Shown: positions 45,101 through 56,066, counted from the stretch's first letter. The stretch: 64,000 nucleotides of DNA from Phaeosaccion multiseriatum (GCA_965112735.1 OZ218963.1:992001-1056000); one strand, 5' to 3'. Numbers and translations: made by a program. Notes: generated by a model not told the origin, from the letters alone.

Positions 45101-48100
45101 TGGAAGGGTAGAGGGAGGATGGGAGGGAGGGAGGGAGGGAGGGAGGGAGGGAGGGAGGGACGGAGGGATAGAGGGATAGAATGAGGTTAGGAGGGAGGGA
45201 GGGACGGAGGGAGGGTGGAAGGGGTAGAGAGAGGATGGGAGGGAGGGATAGAGGGATAGAGGTATGGAAGGAGGAACGGATAGGGGGATATAGGGAGGGA
45301 GAGCGGGAGGGAGGGAGGGAGGGAGGGAGGGGAGGGAGGGAGGGACGGAGGGAGGGAGAGATAGAAGGAGGGAGGGATAGAAAGAGGGAGGGAGGGTGGG
45401 ACGAAGGAATTGAGGGATATAAGGAGGTAGGGATAGCGTTACAAAGGGAAGGAGCGGGAGAGGGAGAAAGGGATAGAAAGAGGGAGGAAGGGAGAGGGTG
45501 AGGGAGGGAGGGACAGAGGGAGGAAGAAATACAGAGGTAGGGAGGGAGAGAGGGTGGGAGGGAGGGATAGAGGAAGGAACGGAGGGAGGGGGAGAGGGAG
45601 GGAGGGAGGGAGGGAGGGAGGGAGGGAGGGAGGGAGGGAGGGAGGGAGGGAGGGAAGGAGGGAGGGAGGGAGGGAGGGAGGGACGGGGGGAGGGAGGGAG
45701 GGAGGGAGGGAGGGAGGGAGGGAGGGAGGGAGGGAGGGAGGGAGGGAGGTGGGAAGCGAGGGAGGAGGGGAGCGAGGGAGGGAGGGAGGGATGTAGGGAG
45801 GGACAGAGAGAAGGAGGGAGGGAGGGTGGGAGGGGGGGAGGGGGGAAGGGAGGGAGGGAGGGAGGGAGGGAGGGAGGGTGGGAGGGAGGGAGGGAGGGAG
45901 AGAGGGAGGGAGGGAGGGAGGGAGGGATAGAAAGAGGGAGGGAGGGTGGGACAGAGGGATTGAGGGATAGAAGGAGGTCGGGATAGCAATATAAAGGTAA
46001 GGAGCGGCAGAGGGAGAAAAGGATAGAAAGAGGGAGGAAGGGAGGGGTGGAGGGAGGGTGGGACAGAGGGAGGAAGAAATACAGAGAGGTTGGGAGGGAG
46101 GGAGGTTGGGATAGAAAGAGGGAGGGAGGGTGGGACAGAGGGATAGAGGGATATAAGGAGGTAGGGATAGCGGTACAAAGGGAAGGAGCGGGAGAAGGAG
46201 AAGGGGATAGAAAGAGGGAGGAAGGGAGAGGGTGAGGGAGGGAGGGACAGAGGGAGGAAGAAATACAGAGGTAGGGTGGGAGAGAGGGTGGGAGGGAGGG
46301 AGGGAGGAAGGAACGGAGGGAGGGGGAGAGGGAGGGAGGGAGGGAGGGAGGGAGGGAGGGAGGGAGGGAGGGAGGGAGGGAGGGAGGGAGGGAGGGAGGG
46401 AGGGAGGGAGGGAGGGAGGGAGGGAGGGAGGGAGGGAGGGAGGGAGGGAGGGAGGGAGGGAGGGAGGGAGGGAGGGAGGGAGGGAGGGAGGGAGGGAGGG
46501 AGGGAGGGAGGGAGGGAGGGAGGGAGGGAGGGAGGGAGGGAGGGAGGGAGGGAGGGAGGGAGGGAGGGAGGGAGGGAGGGAGGTGGGAAGCGAGGGAGGA
46601 GGGAAGCGAGGGAGGGAGGGAGGGATGGAGGGAGGGACAGAGAGAAGGAGGGAGGGAGGGTGGGAGGGAGGGAGGGAGGGAGGGAGAGAGGGAGGGAGGG
46701 AGGGATGGAGGGATAGAAAGAGGGAGGGAGGGTGGGACAGAGGGATTGAGGGATAGAAGGAGGTCGGGATAGTGGTATAAAGTTAAGGATCGGCAGAGGG
46801 AGAAAAGGATAGAAAGAGGGAGGAAGGGAGGGGTGGAGGGAGGGTGGGACAGAGGGAGGAAGAAATACAGAGAGGTTGGGAGGGAGGGAGGGAGGGTGGG
46901 AGGGAGGGATAGAGGAAGGGAGGGAGGGAGGGAGGGAGAGCGGGAGGGAGAGCGGGAGAGAGGGAGGAAGGGAGAGAGGGAGGGAGGCAGGGAGGGGAAG
47001 AGGGAGGGAGTGAGGGAGGGAGGGAAGGAGGGAGGGAAGGAAGGAAGGAGGGAGGGACAGAGGGACAGAGGGATAGAGGGATAGAAGGAGGTAGGTAGGG
47101 AGGGAGGGAGGGAAGGAGGGACGAAGAGAGAGGGGGAGGGAGGGAGGGAGGGAGGGAGGGAGGGAGGGAGGGGGAGAGGGAGGGAGGAACAGATGGATAC
47201 AGTGATAGAAGGAGGTAGGTAAGGACGAAGGGAGGGGGAGAGGGAGGTAGGGAGGGAGGGACGGACGGAGGGACGGAGGGAGGGAGGGAGGGAGGGAGGG
47301 AGGGAGGGAGGGAGGGAGGGAGGGAGGGAGGGAGGGAGGGAGGGAGGGAGGGAGGGAGGGAGGGAGGGAGGGAGGGAGGGAGGGAGGGAGGGAGGGAGGG
47401 AGGGAGGGAGGGAGGGAGGGAGGGAGGGAGGGAGGGAGGGAGGGAGGGAGGGAGGGAGGGAGGGAGGGAGGGAGGGAGGGAGGGAGGGAGGGAGGGAGGG
47501 AGGGAGGGAGGGAGGGAGGGAGGGAGGGAGGGAGGGAGGGAGGGAGGGAGGGAGGGAGGGAGGGAGGGAGGGAGGGAGGGAGGGAGGGAGGGAGGGAGGG
47601 AGGGAGGGAAGGAAGGAAGGAGAGAGGGAGGGCGAGACAGAGGGATTGAGATATAGAAGGAGGTAGGGAGGGAGGGAGGGACGGAGGGAGGGTGGAAGGG
47701 GTAGAGGGAGGATGGGAGGGAGGGACAGAGGGATAGAGGGATAGAAGGAGGTAGGGAGGGAGGAAGCGAGGGAAGGAGGGACGGAGAGAGAGGGGGAGGG
47801 AGGGAGGGAGGGAGGGAGGGAGGGGGAGAGGGAGGGAGGAACAGACGGATACAGTGATAGAAGGAGGGAGGGAGGGAAGAAGGGAGGGGGAGAGGGAGGG
47901 AGGGAGGGACGGACGGAGGGACGGAGGGAGGGAGGGAGGGAGGGAGGGAGGGGGGGAGGGAGAGGGAGAGGGAGGGAGGGAGGGAGGGAGGGAGGGAGGG
48001 AGGGAGGGAGGGAGGGAGGGAGGGAGGGAGGGAGGGAGGGAGGGAGGGAGGGAGGGAGGGAGGGAGGGAGGGAGGGAGGGAGGGAGGGAGGGAGGGAGGG

Positions 48101-49333
48101 AGGGAGGGAAGGAAGGAAGGAGGGAGGGAGGGCGAGACAGAGGGATTGGGAGATAGAAGGAGGTAGGGAGGGAGGAAGTGAGGGGGGGTTGGGGGAGAGG
48201 GAGGGAGGGAGGGATGGACGGAGGTAAGGAGGGAGGTTGGAGGGAGGGAGGGACAGAGGGATAGAGGGATAGAATGAGGTAGGGAGGGAGGGAGGGACAG
48301 AGGGAGGGTGGAAGGGTAGTGGGAGGATGGGAGGGAGGGAGGGAGGGAGGGAGGGAGGGAAGGAGGGATGTAGGGAGGGAGGGAGGGACAGAGGGATAGA
48401 GGGATAGAATGAGGTAGGGAGGGAGGGAGGGGCGGAGGGAGGGTGGAAGGGGTGGAGGGAGGATGGGAGGGAGGGATAGAGGGGTAGAGGTATGGAAGGA
48501 GGAACGGATAGGGGGATATAGGGAGGGAGAGCGGGAGGGAGGGAGGGAGGGAGGGAGGGAGGGAGGGGAGGGAGGGAGGGAGGGAGGGAGGGAGGGAGGG
48601 AGGGAGGGAGGGATAGAAAGAGGGAGGGAGGGTGGGACAGAGGGATTGAGGGATAATAGGAGGTAGGGATAGCGGTACAAAGGGAAGGAGCGGGAGAGGG
48701 AGAAAGGGATAGAAAGAGGGAGGAAGGGAGAAGGTGAGGGAGAGAGGGACAGAGGGAGGAAGAAAAACAGAGAGGTAGGGAGGGAGGGAGGGAGGGTGGG
48801 AGGGAGAGAGGGAGGGAGGGAGAGAGGGAGGGAGGGAGGGAGGGAGGAGGGGAATGGAGGGAGGGAGAGAGGAACGGAGGGAGGGAGGGAGGGAGGGAGG
48901 GAGGGAGGGAGGGAGGAGGGGAATGGAGGGAGGGAGAGAGGAACGGAGGGAGGGAGGGAGGGAGGGAGGAAGGGAAGGACGGAAGGAAGGAAGGAGGGGG
49001 GGAGGGAGGGAAGGACGGAAGCAAGGGAGGGAGGGAGGGAGGGAGGGAAGGAGGGAGGGAGGGAGGGAGGGAGGGAGGGAGGGAGGGAGGGAGGGAGGGA
49101 GGGAGGGAGGGAGGGAGGGAGGGAGGGAGGGAGGGAGGGAGGGAGGGAGGGAGGGAGGGAGGGAGGGAGGGAGGGAGGGAGGGAGGGAGGGAGGGAGGGA
49201 GGGAGGGAGGGAGGGAGGGAGGGAGGGAGGGAAGGAGGGAAGGAGGGAAGGAGGGAAGGAGGGAAGGAGGAAGGGAGGGAGGGAGGGAGGGAGGGAGGGA
49301 GGGAGGGAGGGAGGGAGGGAGGGAGGGAGGGAG
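42107..49333 (+). repeat. 7.2-kb (GGGA)n array with repeated degenerate islands
   Basis: Long pure GGGA runs alternate with degenerate segments. Huge Pro-Pro-Ser-Leu frames on the minus strand (up to 2,316 codons) and Gly-Gly-Arg-Glu frames on the plus strand are artefacts of the stop-free unit. On the + strand, GGGAGGGAGGGAGGG satisfies the G-quadruplex pattern hundreds of times. It ends at 49334 in CCGACCCTGGACAAGATTAT, the inner-element end phrase of the CCCT elements in reverse orientation. Confidence 0.97.
42368..48722 (+). repeat. Recurring ~100-bp island inside the GGGA array
   Basis: A block reading GTGGGACAGAGGGATNGAGG, then AAGGAGGTCGGGATAG, a GGTATAAAGGTAAGGAGCGG part, and GAGAAAGGGATAGAAAGAGG recurs near 42368, 43231, 43972, 44648, 45405, 45946, 46733 and 48632. 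A partial copy lies near 46127. Spacing is irregular (0.5-1.9 kb). Variants such as GGTACAAAGGGAAGGAGCGG at 45435, 46170 and 48673 define a second subtype. This is a higher-order repeat structure within a simple array. Confidence 0.85.
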
Positions 49334-49362
49334 CCGACCCTGGACAAGATTATCTGATTACA
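49334..49362 (-). mobile_element. End of a satellite-bearing element bordering the GGGA array
   Basis: CCGACCCTGGACAAGATTATCTGATTAC is the reverse complement of the phrase at about 10787-10812, which borders the CCCT array of copy 1. The GGGA array therefore looks like the same satellite element expanded in the opposite orientation. Confidence 0.7.
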
Positions 49363-49471
49363 GGTCCCTGACATGCTTCTGAGAGAGGCCAGCCCAGAAG
49401 CAGGAAGCAGGCCGACTGGCGTCGGCCAGAATCAGGAAGCAGGGTCGCCTCAGAAGCATGTCAGGGGCCGA
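49363..49471. mobile_element. Small TIR element, CTGACATGCTTCTGAG subfamily (degenerate left end)
   Basis: About 109 bp, nearly identical to the reverse complement of the element at 58532-58642. The right end reads TCAGAAGCATGTCAGGGGCCGA. The left end begins GGTCCCTGACATGCTTCTGA, missing the canonical TCGGCC. No matching target duplication is visible, fitting insertion into another element followed by loss at one end. Confidence 0.75.
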
Positions 49472-49703
49472 CTAGGCTTCTAGGCCAGTCTGGAGGCGAA
49501 CCCCCCCTCCCCCTTCTTCATTCACTGCCATCCACTGCCAGCCCCCACCGATCACCTTCGGTCTATTGCCGTCCACCTGTTAATCCACCCCCCTCTTTCT
49601 CCCTCCTTCTCTTCTTGACGTGCTACCTGCTACTTGCTGCCGCCGGCGTGAGCCGGCCTTGACTTGCTACTGGCCGACCGGCCGGCCGGCCACTACATTA
49701 GCT
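49472..49703. other. Element remnant and GC-rich sequence
   Basis: It begins with CTAGGCTTCTAGGCCAGTCTGG, the terminal region of the outer element family but ending GGAGGCGA rather than GGGGCCGA. About 210 bp follows of C/T-rich and CCGGCCGGCC sequence without a gene. Confidence 0.6.
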
Positions 49704-51640
49704 TCGGCCCCAGACTGGCCTAGAAGCCTAGGCCTAGAGTCGAAATTTGGCCGGCTTAGGGGGGCCGCAGGCCCCCGGCCTAGGCCTATTTTTGGCGCAG
49801 CCCCCCCGGCCTAGGCCTATTGACCCTGGACAAGATTACGGTGTGCGCCGGGACCGCAATCAGTAATCAGCCCTCAGCTGGAGCATAATCAGTACTAAGG
49901 CCGGCTGGTCACTGGCTGTAAGCAACCAGGCCGGCTGGCACCGGTCATAATCAGTAATCAGGCCGGCTGCGCCGGCCGTAATCAGTAATCAGATAGTCTT
50001 GTCCAGGGTCGACTCCCTCCCTCTCTCCCTCCCTTCCTCCCTCCCTCCCTCCCTCCCTCCCCCCCTCCCTCCCTTCCTCCCTCCCTCCCTCCTTCCCTCC
50101 CTCCCTCCCTTCCTCCCTCCCTCCTTCCCTCCCTCCCTCCCTCCCTCCCTCCCTCCCTCCCTCCCTCCCTCCCTCCCTCCCTCCCTCCCTCCCTCCCTCC
50201 CTCCCTCCCTCCCTCCGTCCCTCCCTCCCTCCCTCCCTCCCTCCCTCCCTCCCTCCCTCCCTCCCTCCCTCCCTCCCTCCCTCCCTCCCTCCCTCCCTCC
50301 CTCCCTCCCTCCCTCCCTCCCTCCCTCCCTCCCTCCCTCCCTCCCTCCCTCCCTCCCTCCCTCCCTCCCTCCCTCCCTCCCTCCCTCCCTCCCTCCCTCC
50401 CTCCCTCCCTCCCTCCCTCCCTCCCTCCCTCCCTCCCTCCCTCCCTCCCTCCCTCCCTCCCTCCCTCCCTCCCTCCCTCCCTCCCTCCCTCCCTCCCTCC
50501 CTCCCTCCCTCCCTCCCTCCCTCCCTCCCTCCCTCCCTCCCTCCCTCCCTCCCTCCCTCTCTCCCTCCCTCCCTCCCTCCCTCCCTCCCTCCCTCTATCC
50601 CGCTATCCCTCCGCCCTCCCTACCTCCTCGTATCCGTCTATTGTTATTGGGATGCCTTACATCGTAACATCTATCCCACTGTCCCTCCCTCCCTCCCTCC
50701 CTCCCTCCCTCCCTCCCTCCCTCCCTCCCTCCCTCCCTCCCTCCCTCCCTCCCTCCCTCCCTCCCTCCCTCCCTCTCTCCTTCCCTCCGCCCCTCCCTCC
50801 GCCCCTCCCTCCATCCCTCCCTCCCTCCCTCTATCCCGCTATTCCTCCCTGTGGAAAGTCGATTCGTAAGTCATTGGCCCAGGCCCAGGCAGATACGGTG
50901 AGAACGAGTGGCGTGGCTCTCACTATCCTATGTGCGTAGGTGGTCGTTTAGGACTAGAATGCGATATGTTAATAGAGGCAAGACTGGCTGCTAGGCTGGC
51001 TTTGGGGTTGCTGTTACCTCGTGTGTATGTCTAGTTCTATCCTATCTGTAGGCGACAGCTTACGTCGTTTTATACTATCTGTAGGAGACAGCGCTTGTCG
51101 TTTTACATCCCTCCCTACCTCCTTCTATCCCTCTACCCCTCTGTCCCTCGCTTCCTCCCTCCCTCCCTCCCACCCTCCCTCTACACCTCCCACCCTCCCT
51201 CCCTCCCTCCCTCCCTCCCTCCCTCCCTCCCTCCCTCCCTCCCTCCCTCCCTCCCTCCCTCCCTCCCTCCCTCCCTCCCTCCCTCCCTCCCTCCCTCCCT
51301 CCCTCCCTCCCTCCCTCCCTCCCTCCCTCCCTCCCTCCCTCCCTCCCTCCCTCCCTCCCTCCCTCTCTCCCTCCCTCCCTCCCTCCCTCCCTGCCTCCCT
51401 CCCTCCCTTCGACCCTGGACAAGGTTACGGTGTGCGCCGGCCGTAATCAGTAATCAGCCCCCGGCTGGCGCATAATCAGTAATCAGGCCGGGGAATGGAG
51501 GTAATCAGCAACCAGGCCGGCTGGCGCCATAATCAGTAATCAGGCCGGCTGCGCCGGCCGTAATCAGTAATCAGATAGGTCGAGGCCTAGGCCTAGAACC
51601 GCCGGCCTAGGGAGAAAAAATGGCCGGCCTAGAGCATTAA
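49704..51640. mobile_element. Satellite-bearing TIR element, copy 2 (right terminus lost)
   Basis: The left end, TCGGCCCCAGACTGGCCTAG, starts at 49704 and is colinear with copy 1 (10546 onward). The nested inner element runs 49820-51583, with GGCCTA on both sides as in copy 1. The outer right end stops near GGCCGGCCTAGAGCAT (about 51636) instead of reaching the terminal inverted repeat. Shared nesting shows that the inner insertion happened before the two copies separated. Confidence 0.75.
50011..51408 (+). repeat. (CCCT)n arrays of copy 2
   Basis: CCCT runs at about 50011-50615, 50682-50850 and 51108-51408 correspond one for one to the three CCCT blocks of copy 1 but differ in length. The islands between them (50627-50684 and 50848-51109) are conserved. 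A pair of the CTATCTGTAGG motif lies at 51042-51106. Confidence 0.95.
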
Positions 51641-51675
51641 AGCATAGGGGGGATTAGGTGGATTAGGTGCTACCA

Positions 51676-51985
51676 TCGACCCCTGACACGCTATCGCTCA
51701 CATTCTCGATAGCGCGCTATCGCGCCCCGGCGGGCCCGATAGCGCGCTATCGGCCGCCGGCCAATAGCGGATAGCGTGCCGGCTGGCGCCGGCCGATAGC
51801 GGATAGCGTGCCGGCTGGCGCCGGCCGATAGCGGATAGCGCGCCGGCTGGCGTCAGCTCTCCCCCCCCCCCCCCCCGGTGCGGTAGCAGCTGACGCTGGC
51901 GATAGCGGATAGCGCGCCGGAGATAGCGGATAGCGTGCCGGCTGGCGCCGGCGATAGCGTTAGCGGATAGCGTGTCAGGGGTCGA
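51676..51985. mobile_element. 310-bp TIR element, GATAGCGGATAGCG subfamily
   Basis: The left end TCGACCCCTGACACGCTAT (51676) is inverted at the right end, ATAGCGTGTCAGGGGTCGA (51985). Flanking 6-bp direct repeats CTACCA lie at 51670-51675 and 51986-51991. The interior is made of GATAGCGGATAGCG and CCGGCTGGCGCCGGC phrases plus a C16 run, with no coding capacity. Confidence 0.88.
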
Positions 51986-51991
51986 CTACCA

Positions 51992-52320
51992 AAGCAAATC
52001 GAACACCCCTAATAAAGTAATTCGATCGATATTTGTATCGACCCTCGCCTCAAATTTTTTCAACACAATCTCCGACCGGACCCCCACCACGCCAAAAGGG
52101 GAGAAAGAGAATCGAAGACATCATCGAGAGAGACAGCAATAAAGAGCGGAAGGGGGGGAGAGAGTGAGGCATACACATACAGAGATATAGGAGACAAAAG
52201 GACGAACAGACTACTAGGATCCAGCGAGCAGCGAAGGCTTCTGTGCTTTTTTGAGCTCCGTCGAGACGCGCGGGAGCTCCGCGGACCCTCTGGGGGGGGG
52301 GGCTGGTAGCCCCAACAGGA
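51992..52320. other. 5' flank of the ubiquitin-conjugating enzyme gene
   Basis: An AT-richer stretch with TTCGATCGATATTTGTATCGA (51 bp after the TIR element) is followed by purine-rich sequence. It should contain the promoter and 5' UTR. No defined element is recognised. Confidence 0.4.
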
Positions 52321-53523
52321 ATGGCCAGACGTCTCAAGAAGGTGCGCGCGAAAATTGCAGTGGTCTACCTCCCTCGCTCTCTCGCTCTCTCCCTCTCTCC
52401 CCCCCTTCTTCCCCCGCGTCTCTCTCTCTCGCTATAAAAACATCTCCCCCCCCTCCCCTTTCTCACGCCATGGTGCCTGTAGGAAGAGGACTTTCTTTCC
52501 TCCATATGTACTCACTCGTTTCGCTTCAGGTTTTGGTAGACCAGCGGGGGCTTGTCTAACGTTATCATGGCGGAACTAGTGTGGAGACAGGGAGATGTGG
52601 AAGGCTCTTAACCCGGGTTCCGATGGCATCTTTCCCTACTCAGGAACTGGGGGAGCTGCAAAACAATCCTCTGGAGTTCTGTACAGTGTCACCGGTGGAT
52701 GATGACATTATGCATTGGGGCGCTATGATGATAGGGCCGGAGGACTCCCCATATAAAGTAAGTTGGGAGGAGGGAGGAGCAGGTGCTTAGTATACACGAA
52801 TCTGCCGAGCTAGCACACATTACTTGCTCGTATACACTACAGAGTTGGGTTCCATGAAGGTCTCTGTGCCCATGTGTGTCCCAACACCTCGAAGAGACTT
52901 GATGCCGAGGTTTGGGTCAGGGTGAAGGGTAAGGAGCTTAGATGCTTTCCCCCCCGTATCAACCAAGACTTTGAGCCAAACCTCCTCCATACTGCCGTGC
53001 TGCCGCAGACCTTGCGAGTTGCGTCCCTATCACCTGACGCCGTTTCGCCACTGCTCTGTTTCCCCACTCCTCGTCTCCTGGCCCAACCCACACGGTATGG
53101 CGTCCACCTTGAAACACCAGGGTGGAGTATTCGATGTGGACTTGGTCTTTCCACAAGAGTACCCGTTCAAAGCACCAAAAGTAAAGTTTTTGACACGCAT
53201 CTACCACCCCAACGTCAAGAGTGACACAGGGGAGATCTGCTCGGATGTAATTAACGACAATTGGGGCCCGACGCTTAACGTCACTTATGTGCTCTCCACG
53301 ATTCGGCAGGTGAGTTGTGAGCTGCGGGGCGGGGGGGGGGCGGGGGCCGGAGGAAGAGCGCCCAGGCAGACTGTCCTGACTCGAGACTGGAATTGTCTAC
53401 TGCTGGTTCTTCCTTGAGACGTCTTGCTGATTCTCTCTGTCTCTCTCTCTCTGTCTCTCTCCCTCTCTCTCTCTCCCTCTGTCTCTCTCTCACTCTCTCT
53501 CTGTCTCTCTCTCTCTGTCTCTC

Positions 53524-53568
<45 letters not shown>

Positions 53569-53849
53569 GTCTCTCTCTCTCTCTCTGTCTCTCTCTCTGT
53601 CTCTCTCTCTGTCTCTCTCTCTGTCTCTCTCTGTCTCTCTCTCTCACTCTCTCTCTGCCTCTCTCTCTCTGCCTCTCTCTCTCTGTCTCTCTCTCTCTCT
53701 CTCTCTGTCTCTCTCCCTGTCTCTCTCTCTCTGTCTCTCTCTCTCTTTCTCTCTGTCTCTCTCTCACTCTCTCTGTCTCCCTCTCTCTCTCTCTCTCGCT
53801 CTGTCTCTCTCTCTCTGTCTCTCTCTCTGTCTCTCTCTCTCTGTCTCTC

Positions 53850-53897
<48 letters not shown>

Positions 53898-53927
53898 TCT
53901 TTCTCTCTCACTCTCTCTCTGTCTCTC

Positions 53928-53967
<40 letters not shown>

Positions 53968-54071
53968 CCTGTCTCTCTCTCTGTCTCTCTCTGTCTCTCT
54001 CTGTCTCTCTCTCTCTCTGTCTCTCTCTCACTCTCTCTCTGTCTCCCTCTCTCTCTCTCTCTCTCGCTCTG

Positions 54072-54103
<32 letters not shown>

Positions 54104-54246
54104 TGTCTCTGACTTGCTTGCCTCAGCTGCTGAGCGAACCTCACGCGGACCAGCCACTGGAGGCGGAAATTGCACGGGAGCTGGCAGATAATAAAGAGAA
54201 ATTCAACGAGACGGCCGCAAAGTGGACGCAGCAATATGCGGCATGA
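52321..54246 (+). CDS. Ubiquitin-conjugating enzyme E2, UBE2D/UBC4-5 class
   Basis: E2 enzymes carry ubiquitin as a thioester and pass it on with an E3 ligase. Exons are 52321-52341, 52644-52757, 53121-53309 and 54127-54246, all GT-AG with phase 0 joins. They give 147 aa, the same length as UBE2D proteins. Exon 1 encodes only MARRLKK. The core follows: ELGELQNNPLEFCTVSPVDD, GPEDSPYKGGVFDVDLVFP, EYPFKAPKVKF, then the HPN motif (74-76) and the active-site Cys85 in GEICSDVINDNWGPTLNV. The C-terminal helix ends KWTQQYAA. Cys85 sits exactly where it does in UBE2D. Intron 3 (817 bp) contains about 690 bp of CT repeat. Ortholog assignment within the class is not certain, so no symbol is given. Confidence 0.93.
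53420..54112 (+). repeat. (CT)n / CTCTGT microsatellite filling intron 3 of the E2 gene
   Basis: Almost 700 bp of CTCT with regular GTCTCT interruptions occupies most of the intron, ending just before the GACTTGCTTGCCTCAG acceptor. Ser-Leu and Arg-Glu frames across it are artefacts. It acts as a very long polypyrimidine tract upstream of the acceptor. Confidence 0.97.
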
Positions 54247-55113
54247 TCCACACGTAACAATACATATACAACACAATCACACTCTGCCGGCAAGGCTTCC
54301 GCGTGGAGCGATGGAGGGAGGTACAGACAGGCCCGCAGGCCGGAACTTCGGCCCCCACACGCACACTTCCACCACGCGGTCCAGCTCCGGCATCGCAATC
54401 CACGCCGGGGGTGCGCGGCTGGTGAGAGGGGCTCTGTGAGAGATTAGTGTTCGTTTCTTCGGGAAATAGCTCTCCAGCCCTTAGGCGAGATAGCGTGCTG
54501 CTGGCACTGCTGTTGGTAGTCTGTGGTCGGCTCCAGAACACACCTAGCTAGGCCTCTTTTGGACAATTGAGAATTGTTCGGCCTAGAGAGGGCTGCGGAC
54601 CGTTGGCCTTGACGAAGGTTGCCGAGGGTCCGAGGGGGGGAATTTGCCCCTCAGCTGGCCCGGAGCCCACCCGGTGTCTCTCTCTCGTGTTGAAGTCGGC
54701 TTATTTCGCGTTGTCTCTTGCACTCCTTGCCTGTCCTGCGAGGAGTGTCAGCCTACCGGCCGGTGTGCTGCCATTGGTGGCCCCAGGCACACTCGCGCGC
54801 TCGCGACGAGGTGGCATAGAGGCGGCCTACAAGCGCCCAACAAGCGGCCAACGAGCGGCCAACGAGCGGCCTGCGGCCTAGGGCTGGGAGCGACCTGGGG
54901 CGGCCGGAGGTCACCGGTTTAGTACGAAGGCCGAGCGGCCTACAACCCCCCCAGGGTTGGCTGGCTGTGCGTGAGACAGTCAGTGGACCAATGAACTGAA
55001 ACTGTCACCTCCCTTGCCCGACTTCTCTTCTTCCTTGGTTCCCCGCCTCCTCTCTGGAGCAGCCCGCTCCTCCTAGACCAATTAAGATCATATAACCTCC
55101 TTCTAGGTTTCCA
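54247..55113. other. Intergenic region between the E2 and GDT1-like genes
   Basis: No gene is seen. Features are a near-palindrome around GGACAATTGAGAATTGTTC (54561), CT-rich sequence, and a cluster of GCGGCCAACGA-type direct repeats at 54825-54880 resembling the GGCC-rich interior of the TIR element at 58021. The last ~30 bp, TATAACCTCCTTCTAG, could be promoter or an upstream intron. Confidence 0.5.
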
Positions 55114-56066
55114 ATGGTGTCTTCCACTTTCTGGACGGCCTTTGGGAACTCCATTGGCATGATAATAGCCACGGAGATTGGGGACAAGACTTTTTTCATT
55201 GCTGCTATCATGGTAAGAGGGGGGGCGGGGTCTGCTCTGCTGGTCTCCTGGTAAAGCAAACATACTAAAAGCCCCTCCCCCTCCACGCTTTCTATCCTCT
55301 GCGTGCTACCACCAGGCCATGACCCACCCGCGGCTTGTCGTGTTTTCGGGCGCGTTGAGTGCCCTCGCAGTGATGACCGTGCTCAGCGCAGCGTTGGGCT
55401 TTGCTCTTCCCAGCATCCTTCCACGCGAGTACACGCATATCCTCTCCGCTCTACTGTTCCTATATTTTGGGGTTAGAATGATTAAGGAAGGGCTGGATGC
55501 GAAGGGTGGAGGTGAGTACGGAAGACGGGAGGAGGGCAACAAACCCCACCCGGTTGGTCTTCAGCAACACCCACTCTTTCTTTGTTTGTTGCCTCCACAG
55601 GACCGTCAGAAGAGCTGGCGGAAGTAGAGGAGGAGCTAGTTCACAAGAAGGAGGGGGGCGGCGCAGATGTCGAGTCAGGAGGGGGCCTTCGCGCGCAGGA
55701 AGAAGACAGCACGAGGGTTTTCACACAATCCTTTACCATGTGAGTGAGTTGCACACGCATTGCATTCCTCCACTACTGTTGTACTCGCGACACGGTCTCA
55801 CGAAATCCATCCCCCCTTGTTCTGCCCTTCTAAGGACGTTCCTCGCCGAGTGGGGGGACCGCTCGCAGATCGCCACAATAGCGCTGGCTTCAGCAAAGGA
55901 CGTGTTCGGCGTCACTTTGGGAGGGGTGATTGGGCACGCGATGTGTACAGGCTTGGCAGTAATAGGAGGTCGGATGTTGGCTGCTCAAATATCGGAAAAG
56001 ACGGTGCATTTGGCTGGCGGGGCCGTCTTCCTTGGGTTTGGTGCATTTTCATTGATTGGCGGATAG
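55114..56066 (+). CDS. GDT1/TMEM165 (UPF0016) family cation transporter
   Basis: UPF0016 proteins move Mn2+/Ca2+ (probably in exchange for H+) across Golgi, thylakoid or other membranes. Exons are 55114-55212, 55316-55511, 55601-55739 and 55835-56066 (221 aa). The two family signatures E-x-G-D-[KR]-[ST] are present, EIGDKT at 21-26 and EWGDRS at 150-155. Each starts a three-helix half of the inverted repeat. The acidic loop between them contains SEELAEVEEELVH, like plant GDT1-like 4/5, which also have short N-termini and about 230 aa. No signal or transit peptide is seen, but GTTTCCA before the Met follows a possible acceptor (CTTCTAG), so an upstream exon is possible. The Golgi-type form is my preferred reading. 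Confidence 0.9.

Noticed and set aside
42074-49374. Very long Pro-Pro-Ser-Leu (minus) and Gly-Gly-Arg-Glu (plus) open frames
   Set aside because: Both are read from the (GGGA)n/(CCCT)n array in several frames at once. A tetranucleotide without stops gives this automatically.
52030-52060. Another TCGACCC element end near GTATCGACCCTCGCC
   Set aside because: No inverted partner and no 6-bp duplication was found nearby.
53285-54191. Arg-Glu-rich and Ser-Leu-rich open frames
   Set aside because: They read the CT microsatellite inside intron 3 of the E2 gene.
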